The notes under the pieces are model-generated. The model worked only from the letters and a program-made list of their open reading frames with translations. It ran no database searches and was not told where the DNA came from. A stretch of DNA of 64,000 nucleotides, taken from contig BIFP01000078.1 of assembly GCA_005402585.1 (NCBI GenBank), positions 1 through 64,000 of the forward strand, read 5' to 3'. Position numbers and translations under genes: made by a program. Below, one piece after another: positions 25,521 through 33,414 of this stretch (within the stretch, counting starts at the first letter, position 1; each line of letters begins with the position of its first letter). The stretch is from Micromonosporaceae bacterium KJ-029. Its GTDB lineage: Bacteria > Actinomycetota > Actinomycetes > Mycobacteriales > Micromonosporaceae.

Positions 25521-26111
25521 ATGAACCAACCGACCACCAACCGGTGGCGCACCGTCGACATCGTCGTGGCCGCGGTGATCGCCGTCGGCTTCGGCGTCAT
25601 CTTCTGGGCCTGGGGACTGCTCTGGCGGGCGGTCGATCCGGCCTTCGCCTTCTTCCCCGCCAGCCAGGCCGTCATGTACGGCGTCTGGCTGGTCCCCGCG
25701 GTGCTCGGCGGGCTGGTGATCCGCAAGCCGGGTGCCGCGCTGTTCTGCGAGGCGGTCGCGGCGACGGTCTCCGCGCTGCTGGGCTCGGAGTGGGGCGGCA
25801 TCACCATCGTGCAGGGCCTCATCCAGGGCCTTGGCGCGGAAATGGCCTTCGCCGCCTTCCGGTACCGCTCGTTCCGGCTGCCGACCGCACTGCTGGCCGG
25901 CGCGTTGACCGGCCTCGGCGCGGCACTGTTCGACTTCTTCGTCTGGAACGCCCCGTACGCGCTGACCAGCTACCGAATCCCCTACGCCCTACTCACCGTG
26001 CTCAGCGCCACGGTGATCGCCGGAGCCGGCGCGTACGCCCTCACCGGCGCCCTGGCCCGCACCGGCGTCCTCGACCGCTTCCCCGCCGGCCGCGACCGCG
26101 CCCTCATCTGA
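25521..26111 (+). CDS. ykoE: Thiamine-type ECF transporter S component
   Basis: The 196-residue membrane protein has six hydrophobic segments and matches the YkoE family, the substrate-binding component of a thiamine or hydroxymethylpyrimidine ECF importer. The sequence has the Trp-rich FGVIFWAWGLLW start and LLGSEWGGITIVQGLIQGLGAEM in the middle, both typical. Direct control by a TPP riboswitch fixes the pathway. GGGAGC precedes the ATG. The ATPase and T component follow, separated by an inverted repeat at 26130-26190. Confidence 0.9.
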   Translation: MNQPTTNRWRTVDIVVAAVIAVGFGVIFWAWGLLWRAVDPAFAFFPASQAVMYGVWLVPAVLGGLVIRKPGAALFCEAVAATVSALLGSEWGGITIVQGLIQGLGAEMAFAAFRYRSFRLPTALLAGALTGLGAALFDFFVWNAPYALTSYRIPYALLTVLSATVIAGAGAYALTGALARTGVLDRFPAGRDRALI

Positions 26112-26129
26112 CCCCCACCACCTGCCCGC

Positions 26130-26190
26130 GTTGATCATGAAGTTGGCGGACATTTCGATCTTCAAATCACCCGCCAACTTCATGATCAAC
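26130..26190 (+). repeat. Long inverted repeat within the thiamine operon (family B)
   Basis: GTTGATCATGAAGTTGGCGG (26130-26149) pairs perfectly with its complement at 26171-26190 around a 21-base spacer. A related element built on GATCATGCAGTTG lies at 31169-31239. It sits between ykoE and ykoD, where it could attenuate transcription or stabilise the upstream mRNA. Confidence 0.85.
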
Positions 26191-26241
26191 CGGGGGTGCC
26201 GGGGGCCGAGGGTGGGAGAGAGCTGGGTTGGGGGTGAGGCT

Positions 26242-27780
26242 GTGGGCGGGGTGAGGCTGCGCGGGTTCGGGTGGCGGCACGCCGGGCGGCGGGCCTGGGC
26301 GGTACGCGGGGTGGACCTGCGGGTGGAGCGCGGTGAACGGGTACTGCTGCTCGGGCCCTCCGGGGCGGGCAAGAGCACGCTGCTGGCCGCGCTGGCCGGG
26401 CTGCTGCCCGAGGACTCCGGCGAGCAGGAGGGCACCATCGAGGTCGACGGCCTCGCCCCGCACGAGGCCCGGGATCGGGTCGGGATCGTCTTCCAGGACC
26501 CGCAGGCCCAACTGGTCATGGCCCGCAGCGGCGACGACGTGGCGTTCGGGCTGGAGAACCGGGGCGTACCGGCCGGGGAGATCTGGCCACGGGTGGACGA
26601 GGCGTTGAGCCGGGTCGGCTTCCCGTACCACCGGGACCGGCCCACCGCGGCGCTCTCCGGCGGCGAACAGCAACGACTCGCGCTGGCCGGTGTGCTGGCG
26701 CTCCGCCCCGGCCTGCTGCTGCTCGACGAGCCCACCGCCAACCTCGACCCGGCCGGCGCCACCCTGGTCCGCGCGGCGGTCGCCCGGGCGGTGGACACCG
26801 ACACCACACTCATCGTGGTCGAGCACCGGGTCGCCGAGGCACTGCCCCTCGTCGACCGGGTGGTGGTGCTCGAACCCGGTGGCGGCGTACGCGCCGACGG
26901 GCCGCCGGAGGCCGTCTTCGCCGCCGACGGGGACGCGCTCGCCGCTGAAGGGGTCTGGGTACCCGGCCGGGACGTGCCGCCGCGCCGGGCCGGCGGGCCA
27001 GCCGGCGAGGTGCTGCTCACCGCGGACCGGCTCGGCCAGCCACCTCGGCTGGCCGCCACCGACCTGACCGTACGCGCCGGCGAGGCGCTCGCCGTGCTCG
27101 GCCCGAACGGCGCCGGCAAGTCCACCCTCGCGTTGCTGCTCGGTGGGCTGCTCAAGCCGGGCACCGGACGGCTCGTGGCGAGCCCGGAACTTGCCGGGGC
27201 CGACGCCCGCACTCCCCCGCACCGTTGGCGCGCGCCCGCGCTGGCCGGCCGGGTCGGCTCGGTGTTCCAGGACCCCGAACACCAGTTCGTGACCAGCACG
27301 GTCTTCGACGAGCTGGCACTCGGCCTGCGGCGTACCGGGGCCTCCGAGACGATGGTCCGCGACCGTGTCGACCCGCTGCTGCAACGGCTGCGGCTGACCA
27401 GACTCGCCGCTGCCAACCCGTACACCCTCTCCGGTGGTGAGGCACGAAGGCTGAGCGTGGCGACCGCCCTGGCCACCGCACCCCGTCTGCTGATCTGCGA
27501 CGAGCCCACCTTCGGTCAGGACCGGCGGACCTGGCGGGAGTTGGTGGATCTCTTCGCGGAGCTGCGGGACGCCGGCCACGGCCTGGTCACGGTGACCCAC
27601 GACGCCGAGTTCGTGGCCGCGATGGCCGACCGCACCCTGACTCTCGACCGGACCCTGGCTCTCGACCGCCCGCCGGCCCCGAACGCACCGGCCGGCCCGC
27701 CCGTCGCGGGCGCCGCAACTGCGGCACCCGCCGGCACCGCGCCCGCCGCCACCATGGGCCGGAGCGTGGAGCACCGATGA
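26242..27780 (+). CDS. ykoD: ECF transporter ATPase with two fused domains (YkoD type)
   Basis: The 512-residue protein has two complete ATPase domains. The first has GPSGAGKST, LSGGEQQR and LLLLDEPTANLDP; the second has GPNGAGKST, LSGGEARR and LLICDEPTFGQD. This is the fused EcfA1-A2 arrangement of YkoD. It powers thiamine or precursor uptake with YkoE and YkoC. The start is uncertain: GTG at 26242 is preferred, with 26251 possible; the upstream ATG codons at 26134 and nearby lie in the inverted repeat. It overlaps the next gene by ATGA. Confidence 0.9.
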   Translation: MGGVRLRGFGWRHAGRRAWAVRGVDLRVERGERVLLLGPSGAGKSTLLAALAGLLPEDSGEQEGTIEVDGLAPHEARDRVGIVFQDPQAQLVMARSGDDVAFGLENRGVPAGEIWPRVDEALSRVGFPYHRDRPTAALSGGEQQRLALAGVLALRPGLLLLDEPTANLDPAGATLVRAAVARAVDTDTTLIVVEHRVAEALPLVDRVVVLEPGGGVRADGPPEAVFAADGDALAAEGVWVPGRDVPPRRAGGPAGEVLLTADRLGQPPRLAATDLTVRAGEALAVLGPNGAGKSTLALLLGGLLKPGTGRLVASPELAGADARTPPHRWRAPALAGRVGSVFQDPEHQFVTSTVFDELALGLRRTGASETMVRDRVDPLLQRLRLTRLAAANPYTLSGGEARRLSVATALATAPRLLICDEPTFGQDRRTWRELVDLFAELRDAGHGLVTVTHDAEFVAAMADRTLTLDRTLALDRPPAPNAPAGPPVAGAATAAPAGTAPAATMGRSVEHR

Positions 27781-28577
27781 TCACTCTGGAACCGCTCGCC
27801 CACCCGGACGCACCGCTGGCCCGGCGCAATCCGGTGGCCAAACTCGCGGCGGCCCTGCTGTTCGCGGTCCCGCTGATGGCAACCCTGGATCCGGTCGCGC
27901 CGGCCATCGCGATCGCCGTGGAGCTGGCAGTACTGCCGCTGTTCGGCCTGCACCCCCGGGAGCTGGTACGCCGGGCCTGGCCGCTGCTGGCCGCCGCCGG
28001 CGGCGTACTGGTCACCCTGGTGCTGTTCGCCGCAGACCGGTCGGGACGACTGCTGCTCGACGCGGGTCCGGTCGTGGTGACCTCGGGAGTGCTGATCACC
28101 GCGCTGGGCATGGTGTTACGACTGTTCGCGGTGGCCCTGCCCGGGGTGATCGTCTTCGCCACCACCGACCCGACCGACCTGGCCGACGCACTGGTGCAGA
28201 ACGCCAAGGCGCCAGCCCGGTTCGCGATCGGCGCGCTGGCGGCGTTCCGATTGGTGCCGCTGCTCGGGCAGGAGTGGCAGATGATCGCCATGGCCCGCCG
28301 GGCGCGCGGCGTCGAGGCGGGGCGCAACCCGGTGGCGCGGCTACGGCTGTTCGTCTCGACCGCCTTCACACTGCTGGTCGGGGCGATCCGGCGAGGTACC
28401 CGGCTGGCGGTGGCGATGGACGCTCGCGGCTTCGACGCCGGTGTTCCACGCACCTTCGCCCGCCGGCAGCGGTTCGGCCCGGCCGACTGGCTGCTCGTCT
28501 TCGGCGCGATAGCAGTGGCCGGCGCCGCCCTCACGGTCAGTGTCGCGCTCGGCACCTTCCGCCCGCTGATCGGCTGA
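27777..28577 (+). CDS. ykoC: ECF transporter T component (YkoC type)
   Basis: The 266-residue membrane protein is the energy-coupling transmembrane subunit. It has about six hydrophobic segments, and the two Arg-containing coupling motifs are visible as MARRARGVEAG and AMDARGFDAG near the C-terminus. These bind the ATPase domains. With YkoE and YkoD it completes a dedicated importer; no soluble binding protein is needed. The ATG overlaps the ykoD stop. A 20 bp perfect hairpin follows at 28629-28672. Confidence 0.9.
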   Translation: MITLEPLAHPDAPLARRNPVAKLAAALLFAVPLMATLDPVAPAIAIAVELAVLPLFGLHPRELVRRAWPLLAAAGGVLVTLVLFAADRSGRLLLDAGPVVVTSGVLITALGMVLRLFAVALPGVIVFATTDPTDLADALVQNAKAPARFAIGALAAFRLVPLLGQEWQMIAMARRARGVEAGRNPVARLRLFVSTAFTLLVGAIRRGTRLAVAMDARGFDAGVPRTFARRQRFGPADWLLVFGAIAVAGAALTVSVALGTFRPLIG

Positions 28578-28628
28578 GCCGCCCGGTCGAGCCACCGATC
28601 GCGGCAAGCCGTTGGCCTTGGCGCAGAG

Positions 28629-28672
28629 GTGGGTACGTCTGTTGTCGCTGGGGCGACAACAGACGTACCCAC
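28629..28672. terminator. 20 bp perfect hairpin between convergent genes
   Basis: GTGGGTACGTCTGTTGTCGC (28629-28648) pairs perfectly with its complement at 28653-28672 across a TGGG loop. It lies between ykoC and the convergent gene at 28730, so it probably ends transcription from both sides. The stem is longer than in most terminators and has no U tract. Confidence 0.75.
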
Positions 28673-28729
28673 AGGACTTCGGCCGCCGTCAGAAGTGATC
28701 CGTCGGTACGGCCATGGCGAGCGGAACCG

Positions 28730-29155
28730 TCAGCTGCGCCGGAAGGCGTACTGGCGGCCCTGCCCGGCCCGCTGTGGGCGGCCCGAGCTGAACCCCCTGC
28801 CCCGACCTGACGCCGGCGGTCCGCCCTTCGGGTGGACGGCACGGTCGACCGGCGCCGCCGGTCGGTCCGACGCCGGCACGGACGGTTCGACCGGCTCCCG
28901 GTCGACCGACGGAGTGAACCCCACCGGCGCGCCGAGCGCTACCGGCACCCCGGACGAGGTGAGCGCCACCGGCGCCCCGGACGGGGTGAGCGCTACTGAC
29001 CCCCCGGGCGGGTTGAGCGCTACCGGAGACGCGGGCGGGGTGAGCGCTACCGGAGACGCGGGCGGGTCGGCGGCTGCGGCTTTGGCGAGATCGGCCGGCG
29101 TCAGATCCGGCACGGGAGTGGTACGGGGTTTCCTGGACTTGCGGCTGGCAGGCAT
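28730..29155 (-). CDS. Basic, repeat-containing small protein of unknown function
   Basis: The 141-residue product starts with a very basic end (PASRKSRKPRTTPVPDLTPADLAKAAAA). Five tandem nine-residue repeats of the SPVALTPPA type follow, then a Pro/Asp linker, and a Gly/Arg/Ser-rich basic tail (RGRGFSSGRPQRAGQGRQYAFRRS). I do not recognise a family; basic ends with a disordered middle suggest nucleic-acid binding, which is inference. The ATG at 29155 has GAGGAGG 5 bases upstream, good evidence that it is a real gene. Repeat number may vary between strains. Confidence 0.65.
   Translation of the reverse strand: MPASRKSRKPRTTPVPDLTPADLAKAAAADPPASPVALTPPASPVALNPPGGSVALTPSGAPVALTSSGVPVALGAPVGFTPSVDREPVEPSVPASDRPAAPVDRAVHPKGGPPASGRGRGFSSGRPQRAGQGRQYAFRRS
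28934..29068 (-). repeat. Five tandem 27 bp repeats inside the small basic protein gene
   Basis: GAGCGCTACCGG-like units begin at 28934, 28961, 28988, 29015 and 29042, exactly 27 bases apart. The last two copies are nearly identical (TACCGGAGACGCGGGCGGG). Being a multiple of three, copy changes keep the reading frame. Confidence 0.9.
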
Positions 29156-29703
29156 CGGGGCCTCCTCGCTCGGCGGATGGCGGCACGTGTGCCACAGACC
29201 CGCCTCATCTGGTGACCGCCCGCAGCGGGCGGTCAAGCGGAATCGGGAACGGCTGCCCCGGTGCGACCACGGAGGACGCCGTCGACGCGACGGCGGGTGG
29301 AACGCGCGGACGCCCGGGAGCGGACGGGTCCGCGGCGGCAGTGGCGGCGGACCGGCTCGATGAAGCGGGCGTCAGTTGCGCATGCCCCCACGTTACCCCG
29401 GCCCGAAGGCACCCGCACCCGAATTCCGGCCGGGACGCCACGCCGGACGCCAGCACGCACTCCACCCCAGGCAGCAGCGGGCCCGCCCGTCGGACGCCAG
29501 CACGCACTCCACGTCAGGCGCCAGCACGCACTCCACGTCAGGCGCCAGCACGGTCAGCGGTGCGGTCCACACGCGCCGGAAACAGCCTGGGCTGTGCCGT
29601 GCGCGACGCGGCGGTGACCAGCCGTGGGACGGACGGCGCGGTTCGGCGCCGCCCGCGATACCGTCGCAGCACTACAGGTCGACGGCGGAAGGTGGCGACG
29701 AGG
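29156..29703. other. Repeat-bearing intergenic region between divergent genes
   Basis: This 548-base gap separates the small basic protein gene and gnd. I find no convincing gene. It contains the 24 bp direct repeats described separately, at 29451-29552, and must hold promoters for both flanking genes. The open frames there are Arg/Pro/Thr-rich and lack ribosome-binding sites. Confidence 0.6.
29451..29552. repeat. 24 bp tandem repeats upstream of gnd
   Basis: CAGCACGCACTCCAC begins at 29498 and 29522, and a partial copy (CAGCACG) at 29546, all 24 bases apart. An outlying copy lies at 29451, two periods less one base away. The intervening copy has decayed. Confidence 0.8.
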
Positions 29704-31149
29704 ATGGCGGATCGGGCTACGGCGCAGATCGGTGTGACCGGGCTGGCGGTGATGGGCCGCAACCTGGCCCGCAACCTGGCCCGCAACGGATTCACCGTGG
29801 CGGTGCACAACCGCTCGCCGGAGCGGACCCGGACGCTGGTGGCCGAGCACGGCGACGAGGGCACCTTCGTCCCGGCGGAGTCCCTTGCGGACTTCGTCGC
29901 CGCGTTGGAACGCCCCCGCGCGGTGATCATCATGGTCAAGGCGGGCGGGCCGACCGACGCGGTGATCGACGAGTTGGTGCCGCTGCTGGAGGCGGGCGAC
30001 ATCATCATCGACTGCGGCAACGCGCACTTCGCCGACACCCGCCGCCGGGAGGAGGTGCTGCGGGCCAAGGGCCTGCACTTCGTCGGCACCGGCGTCTCCG
30101 GTGGCGAGGAGGGCGCGCTGTGGGGGCCGAGCATCATGCCGGGCGGCTCCGCCGAGTCGTACCACAAGCTCGGTCCGATCTTCGAGAAGATCGCCGCACA
30201 GATCGACGGCGTACCCTGCTGCCGGCACATCGGGCCGGACGGTGCCGGGCACTTCGTCAAGATGGTCCACAACGGCATCGAGTACGCCGACATGCAGCTC
30301 ATCGCCGAGGCGTACGACCTGCTGCGGGCCGGGCTGGGCGCCGAGCCGGCGGAGATCGCGGAGATCTTCCGGGAGTGGAACTCCGGTGAGCTGGAGTCCT
30401 TCCTGATCGAGATCACCGCCGACGTGCTGGCGCACACCGACGCCGCCACCGGCCGGGCGTTCGTGGACGTGGTGCAGGACCGGGCCGAGCAGAAGGGCAC
30501 CGGCCGGTGGACCGTGCAGAGCGCCCTCGACCTGGGCGTACCGATCACCGGTATCGCCGAGGCGACCTTCGCCCGGTCGCTGTCCGGGCACGTCGGCCAG
30601 CGTGAGGTTGCGGCGCGGGCCTTCCCGGACTCCGGGGAGAAGTGGCAGGTCAGCGACCGCGACACGTTCGTCGAGGACGTACGGCGGGCGCTGCTGGCCT
30701 CCAAGATCGTCGCGTACGCACAGGGCTTCGACCAGATCCGGGCCGGCAGTGCCGAGTACGACTGGGGCATCGACCTGGGCGGTACGGCGACCATCTGGCG
30801 GGGCGGCTGCATCATCCGGGCCCGCTTCCTGGACCGCATCCGGCAGGCGTACGACGACCAGCCGGACCTGCCCACCCTGCTGGTGGCGCCGTGGTTCGCC
30901 GACACGGTGCGCGACGGTGTGCCGAGCTGGCGCCGGGTGGTGGCCGAGGCGGCCCGGGCCGGCGTGCCGGCGCCCGCCTTCGCCTCGTCCCTGGCGTACT
31001 TCGACGCGCTGCGCGCCGAGCGCCTCCCCGCCGCCCTCATCCAGGGCCTGCGCGACAACTTCGGCGCGCACACGTACCACCGGACCGACCGAGACGGCTC
31101 CTTCCACACCCTCTGGGCCACCCCCGACCGCCCCGAGGTATCGGCCTGA
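29704..31149 (+). CDS. gnd: 6-phosphogluconate dehydrogenase, decarboxylating
   Basis: The 481-residue enzyme converts 6-phosphogluconate to ribulose 5-phosphate with NADP reduction in the pentose phosphate pathway. The NADP fold begins with GLAVMGRNLARNLARNGF. The catalytic region shows GVSGGEEGALWGPSIMPGG and FVKMVHNGIEYADMQLIAEAY with Lys and the Asn-Gly-Ile-Glu block. The C-terminal substrate tail is present. The length is that of the long (about 470-480) class. The ATG follows GACGAGG directly, a short spacing. It is the gene just before the two hairpins at 31169-31285. Confidence 0.95.
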   Translation: MADRATAQIGVTGLAVMGRNLARNLARNGFTVAVHNRSPERTRTLVAEHGDEGTFVPAESLADFVAALERPRAVIIMVKAGGPTDAVIDELVPLLEAGDIIIDCGNAHFADTRRREEVLRAKGLHFVGTGVSGGEEGALWGPSIMPGGSAESYHKLGPIFEKIAAQIDGVPCCRHIGPDGAGHFVKMVHNGIEYADMQLIAEAYDLLRAGLGAEPAEIAEIFREWNSGELESFLIEITADVLAHTDAATGRAFVDVVQDRAEQKGTGRWTVQSALDLGVPITGIAEATFARSLSGHVGQREVAARAFPDSGEKWQVSDRDTFVEDVRRALLASKIVAYAQGFDQIRAGSAEYDWGIDLGGTATIWRGGCIIRARFLDRIRQAYDDQPDLPTLLVAPWFADTVRDGVPSWRRVVAEAARAGVPAPAFASSLAYFDALRAERLPAALIQGLRDNFGAHTYHRTDRDGSFHTLWATPDRPEVSA

Positions 31150-31168
31150 CCCGCTCCTACCCTGCCGC

Positions 31169-31239
31169 CGATCATGCAGTTGTGGTGGCCGTTTGAGCCC
31201 GGTACAACCGCTTTGTCAGGCACCACAACTGCATGATCG
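31169..31239. repeat. Long inverted repeat after gnd (family B)
   Basis: CGATCATGCAGTTGTGGTG (31169-31187) pairs perfectly with its complement at 31221-31239 around a 33-base spacer. The GATCATG-M-AGTTG core is shared with the element at 26130-26190. It begins 19 bases after the gnd stop. Confidence 0.85.
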
Positions 31240-31246
31240 ACAACCT

Positions 31247-31285
31247 GATGCCGCCCTGCCTCGGATTGCGAGGCAGGGCGGCATC
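31247..31285. terminator. 17 bp hairpin between gnd and the convergent small gene
   Basis: GATGCCGCCCTGCCTCG (31247-31263) pairs perfectly with CGAGGCAGGGCGGCATC (31269-31285) around a GATTG loop. It lies 22 bases beyond the stop of the convergent gene at 31307 and can serve both genes. Confidence 0.75.
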
Positions 31286-31306
31286 GTGGGTCGGAGGAAG
31301 CGGGGG

Positions 31307-31492
31307 TCAGAGGAAGCGGCGGCGTCGGGCCTGCTGGGGGCGGATCAGGTCGGCGCCTCGGGTGAGCATGCGGCTGGCCCGGGACGGGCCACGCCGGGCC
31401 TCCAGTGCGTGGCTGAGCCGGCGGGCACCGGCTGCCGCCAACGGGACCGCCACGGCCATCACCGCCCACTGGGCAACGCGTTTGCGGGTCAT
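31307..31492 (-). CDS. Small basic membrane-associated protein
   Basis: The 61-residue product has one hydrophobic segment (AQWAVMAVAVPLAAAGA, about residues 7-23) and an Arg-rich tail that ends QQARRRRFL. I do not know its function. The ATG at 31492 has GGAGGTG with 8 bases spacing, which supports a real gene. It follows uppS in the opposite orientation to gnd and may be co-transcribed with uppS (64 bases downstream). Confidence 0.6.
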   Translation of the reverse strand: MTRKRVAQWAVMAVAVPLAAAGARRLSHALEARRGPSRASRMLTRGADLIRPQQARRRRFL

Positions 31493-31556
31493 GTGGGTTC
31501 ACCTCCGTCAGTGGCTGCTGCCAGGGGTGGTACCCAGCCGGGCCGGGCGGTAAGCG

Positions 31557-32387
31557 TCAGCTGCCCGGCGCCACCGGGTTGGGCAGCGCGCCACCGAACC
31601 GGCGGTCCCGGCGGGCGTACAGCTCGCAGGCGTACCACAGGTGGCGGCGGTCGAAGTCGGGCCAGAGCGTGTCCAGGAAGACCAACTCGGCGTACGCGCT
31701 CTGCCAGAGCAGGAAGTTCGAGGTCCGCTGCTCGCCGGAGGGCCGCAGGAACAGGTCCACCGGGGGCACCTCGGGGTGGTACAGGTAGCGCTCGATCGTC
31801 TTCTCGGTGACCTTCGCCGGGTCGAGCCGGCCGGCGGCCACGTCCCGGGCGATCGCGGCGGCGGCGTCGGCGATCTCCGCCTGCCCGCCGTAGTTGACGC
31901 AGAACTGCAGGGTCAGCGTCGAGTTGCCCCGGGACATCTCCTCGGCGGTCTGCAACTCCGAGATGACGCTCTTCCACAGCCGCCCGGCCCGGCCGGACCA
32001 CACCACCCGCACCCCGAGGTCGACCAACTGGTCCCGACGGCGGCGGATGACGTCCCGGTTGAAGCCCATCAGGAAGCGCACCTCGTCCGGCGAGCGCCGC
32101 CAGTTCTCGGTGGAGAAGGCGTACGCCGACAGGTAGGGAATGCCCAGCTCGATGGCGCCCTCGACGGTGTCGAAGAGGGAGAACTCCCCCGCCTCGTGGC
32201 CCTTCGTGCGGGGCAGCCCACGCTCCTTGGCCCACCTGCCGTTGCCGTCCATCACCACGGCGACGTGCCGGGGCACCGTCTCCGGCGGCAGCGCCGGCGG
32301 TCGGGCACCCGACGGGTGCGGTGTCGGCGGCACCGGCTCACGCCGGACGGCCCTGGTGGATCGGATCACTCGGCTCTCCCTGCTCAC
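31557..32387 (-). CDS. uppS: Isoprenyl (undecaprenyl) diphosphate synthase
   Basis: The 276-residue cis-prenyltransferase builds the lipid carrier for cell-wall polymers by adding isopentenyl units to a short allylic diphosphate. VVMDGNGRWAKERGLPRTKGH contains the catalytic Asp and phosphate-binding region, and FLRPSGEQRTSNFLLWQSAYAEL contains the C-terminal substrate motif. An unstructured Pro/Arg-rich N-terminal extension of about 37 residues is common in actinobacteria. The GTG at 32387 starts 21 bases after recO. Actinobacteria often have several paralogues, so the exact chain length is not read here. Confidence 0.92.
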   Translation of the reverse strand: MSRESRVIRSTRAVRREPVPPTPHPSGARPPALPPETVPRHVAVVMDGNGRWAKERGLPRTKGHEAGEFSLFDTVEGAIELGIPYLSAYAFSTENWRRSPDEVRFLMGFNRDVIRRRRDQLVDLGVRVVWSGRAGRLWKSVISELQTAEEMSRGNSTLTLQFCVNYGGQAEIADAAAAIARDVAAGRLDPAKVTEKTIERYLYHPEVPPVDLFLRPSGEQRTSNFLLWQSAYAELVFLDTLWPDFDRRHLWYACELYARRDRRFGGALPNPVAPGS

Positions 32388-32408
32388 TACCTGCGACGCC
32401 GGACGGCG

Positions 32409-33287
32409 TCAGCCCTCACCGGCCGCGCCGCGCGGCGGCGGAACCGCACCGGTCGTGCCACCGTCAGGTGACCGGACCGCGCCGGTCGCGCCACCGGGTG
32501 ACCGGACCGCGCCGGGGGCCGGACCGCCCCGGTCGACCAGCGGCAGCGAGCGTAGCGCGCGCTCCAGGTGCCACTGCAGGTGCGCCGCGACCAGCCCGCT
32601 GCACTCCCGGCGTACCCCGTTCTCGGCGGCGTCGGCGATCCGCCAGTCACCACGGGTCAGTGCCGACATCAGGTCGATGGTGGCCGGCGCCGGGTGGGCG
32701 GCACCGGGTGGGCGGCAGTCCGGGCAGACCGCGCCGCCGGCCGGTACGGAGAAGGCCCGGTGCTGCCCGGGGGTACCGCAGACGGCACAGGCGGTCAGTG
32801 CCGGCGCCCAGCCCGCCAGCGCCATGCCGCGCAGCAGGTACGCGTCGAGCACCAGGGTCGTGGCGTGGCTGCCCTCGGCGAGCGCCCGCAACGCCCCCAG
32901 GGTGAGCTGGAACAGCCGCAGCGACGGTTCCCGCTCAACGGGGGTGAGCCGTTCGGCGGTCTCGGCGATGGCGCTGGCCGCCGTGTAGCGGGGATAGTCG
33001 CCGAGGAACCGCTTGCCGTACAGGTCGATCCCCTCGACCTGGCTGACGCTGTGCAGCGAACTGCCCAGTTCCCCCTTGGGGTCGCCGGCGAGTTGCAGGT
33101 CGACGTGACCGAACGGCTCCAGCCGGGCGCCGAACTTCGAGGTGGTGCGGCGTACTCCCCGGGCGACCGCCCGCAGCCGGCCGTGCCGCCGGGTGAGCAG
33201 GGTGATGATCCGGTCCGACTCGCCGAGTTTCTGTACGCGCAGCACCACCGCGTCGTCGCGGTAGAGCTGTCGGCGGTACCCGGCCAT
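32409..33287 (-). CDS. recO: DNA repair protein
   Basis: The 292-residue protein loads RecA with RecF and RecR and anneals single strands. The N-terminal OB-fold opens with YRRQLYRDDAVVLRVQKLGESDRIITLLTRRHG. A zinc ribbon follows, with CAVC and CPDC Cys pairs near residue 190. The tail is Pro/Gly-rich (PGAVRSPGGATGAVRSPDGG) with an 11-residue repeat, and looks disordered. AGGGAG precedes the ATG. recO-uppS is a two-gene unit with a 21-base gap. Confidence 0.93.
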   Translation of the reverse strand: MAGYRRQLYRDDAVVLRVQKLGESDRIITLLTRRHGRLRAVARGVRRTTSKFGARLEPFGHVDLQLAGDPKGELGSSLHSVSQVEGIDLYGKRFLGDYPRYTAASAIAETAERLTPVEREPSLRLFQLTLGALRALAEGSHATTLVLDAYLLRGMALAGWAPALTACAVCGTPGQHRAFSVPAGGAVCPDCRPPGAAHPAPATIDLMSALTRGDWRIADAAENGVRRECSGLVAAHLQWHLERALRSLPLVDRGGPAPGAVRSPGGATGAVRSPDGGTTGAVPPPRGAAGEG

Positions 33288-33414
33288 GGTGCGATTCTCC
33301 CTCCCGGCCGGAAGTCAGGTCTCACCCCGGGTCGGAATTTCAGGGTCCACTCGGGGTCACGGTGCCGGCGAACCCGGATGCGCGTGCGCCCGCGCCGGTC
33401 GTAGCGTGCTCGGC

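Noticed and set aside
28934..29552. Regular repeats that could be a CRISPR array
   Set aside because: Repeats of 27 and 24 bases are contiguous without unique spacers, and no cas genes are present.
26130..31239. Terminal repeats of an insertion sequence
   Set aside because: No transposase lies between the elements, each element pairs with itself, and no target duplication is seen.
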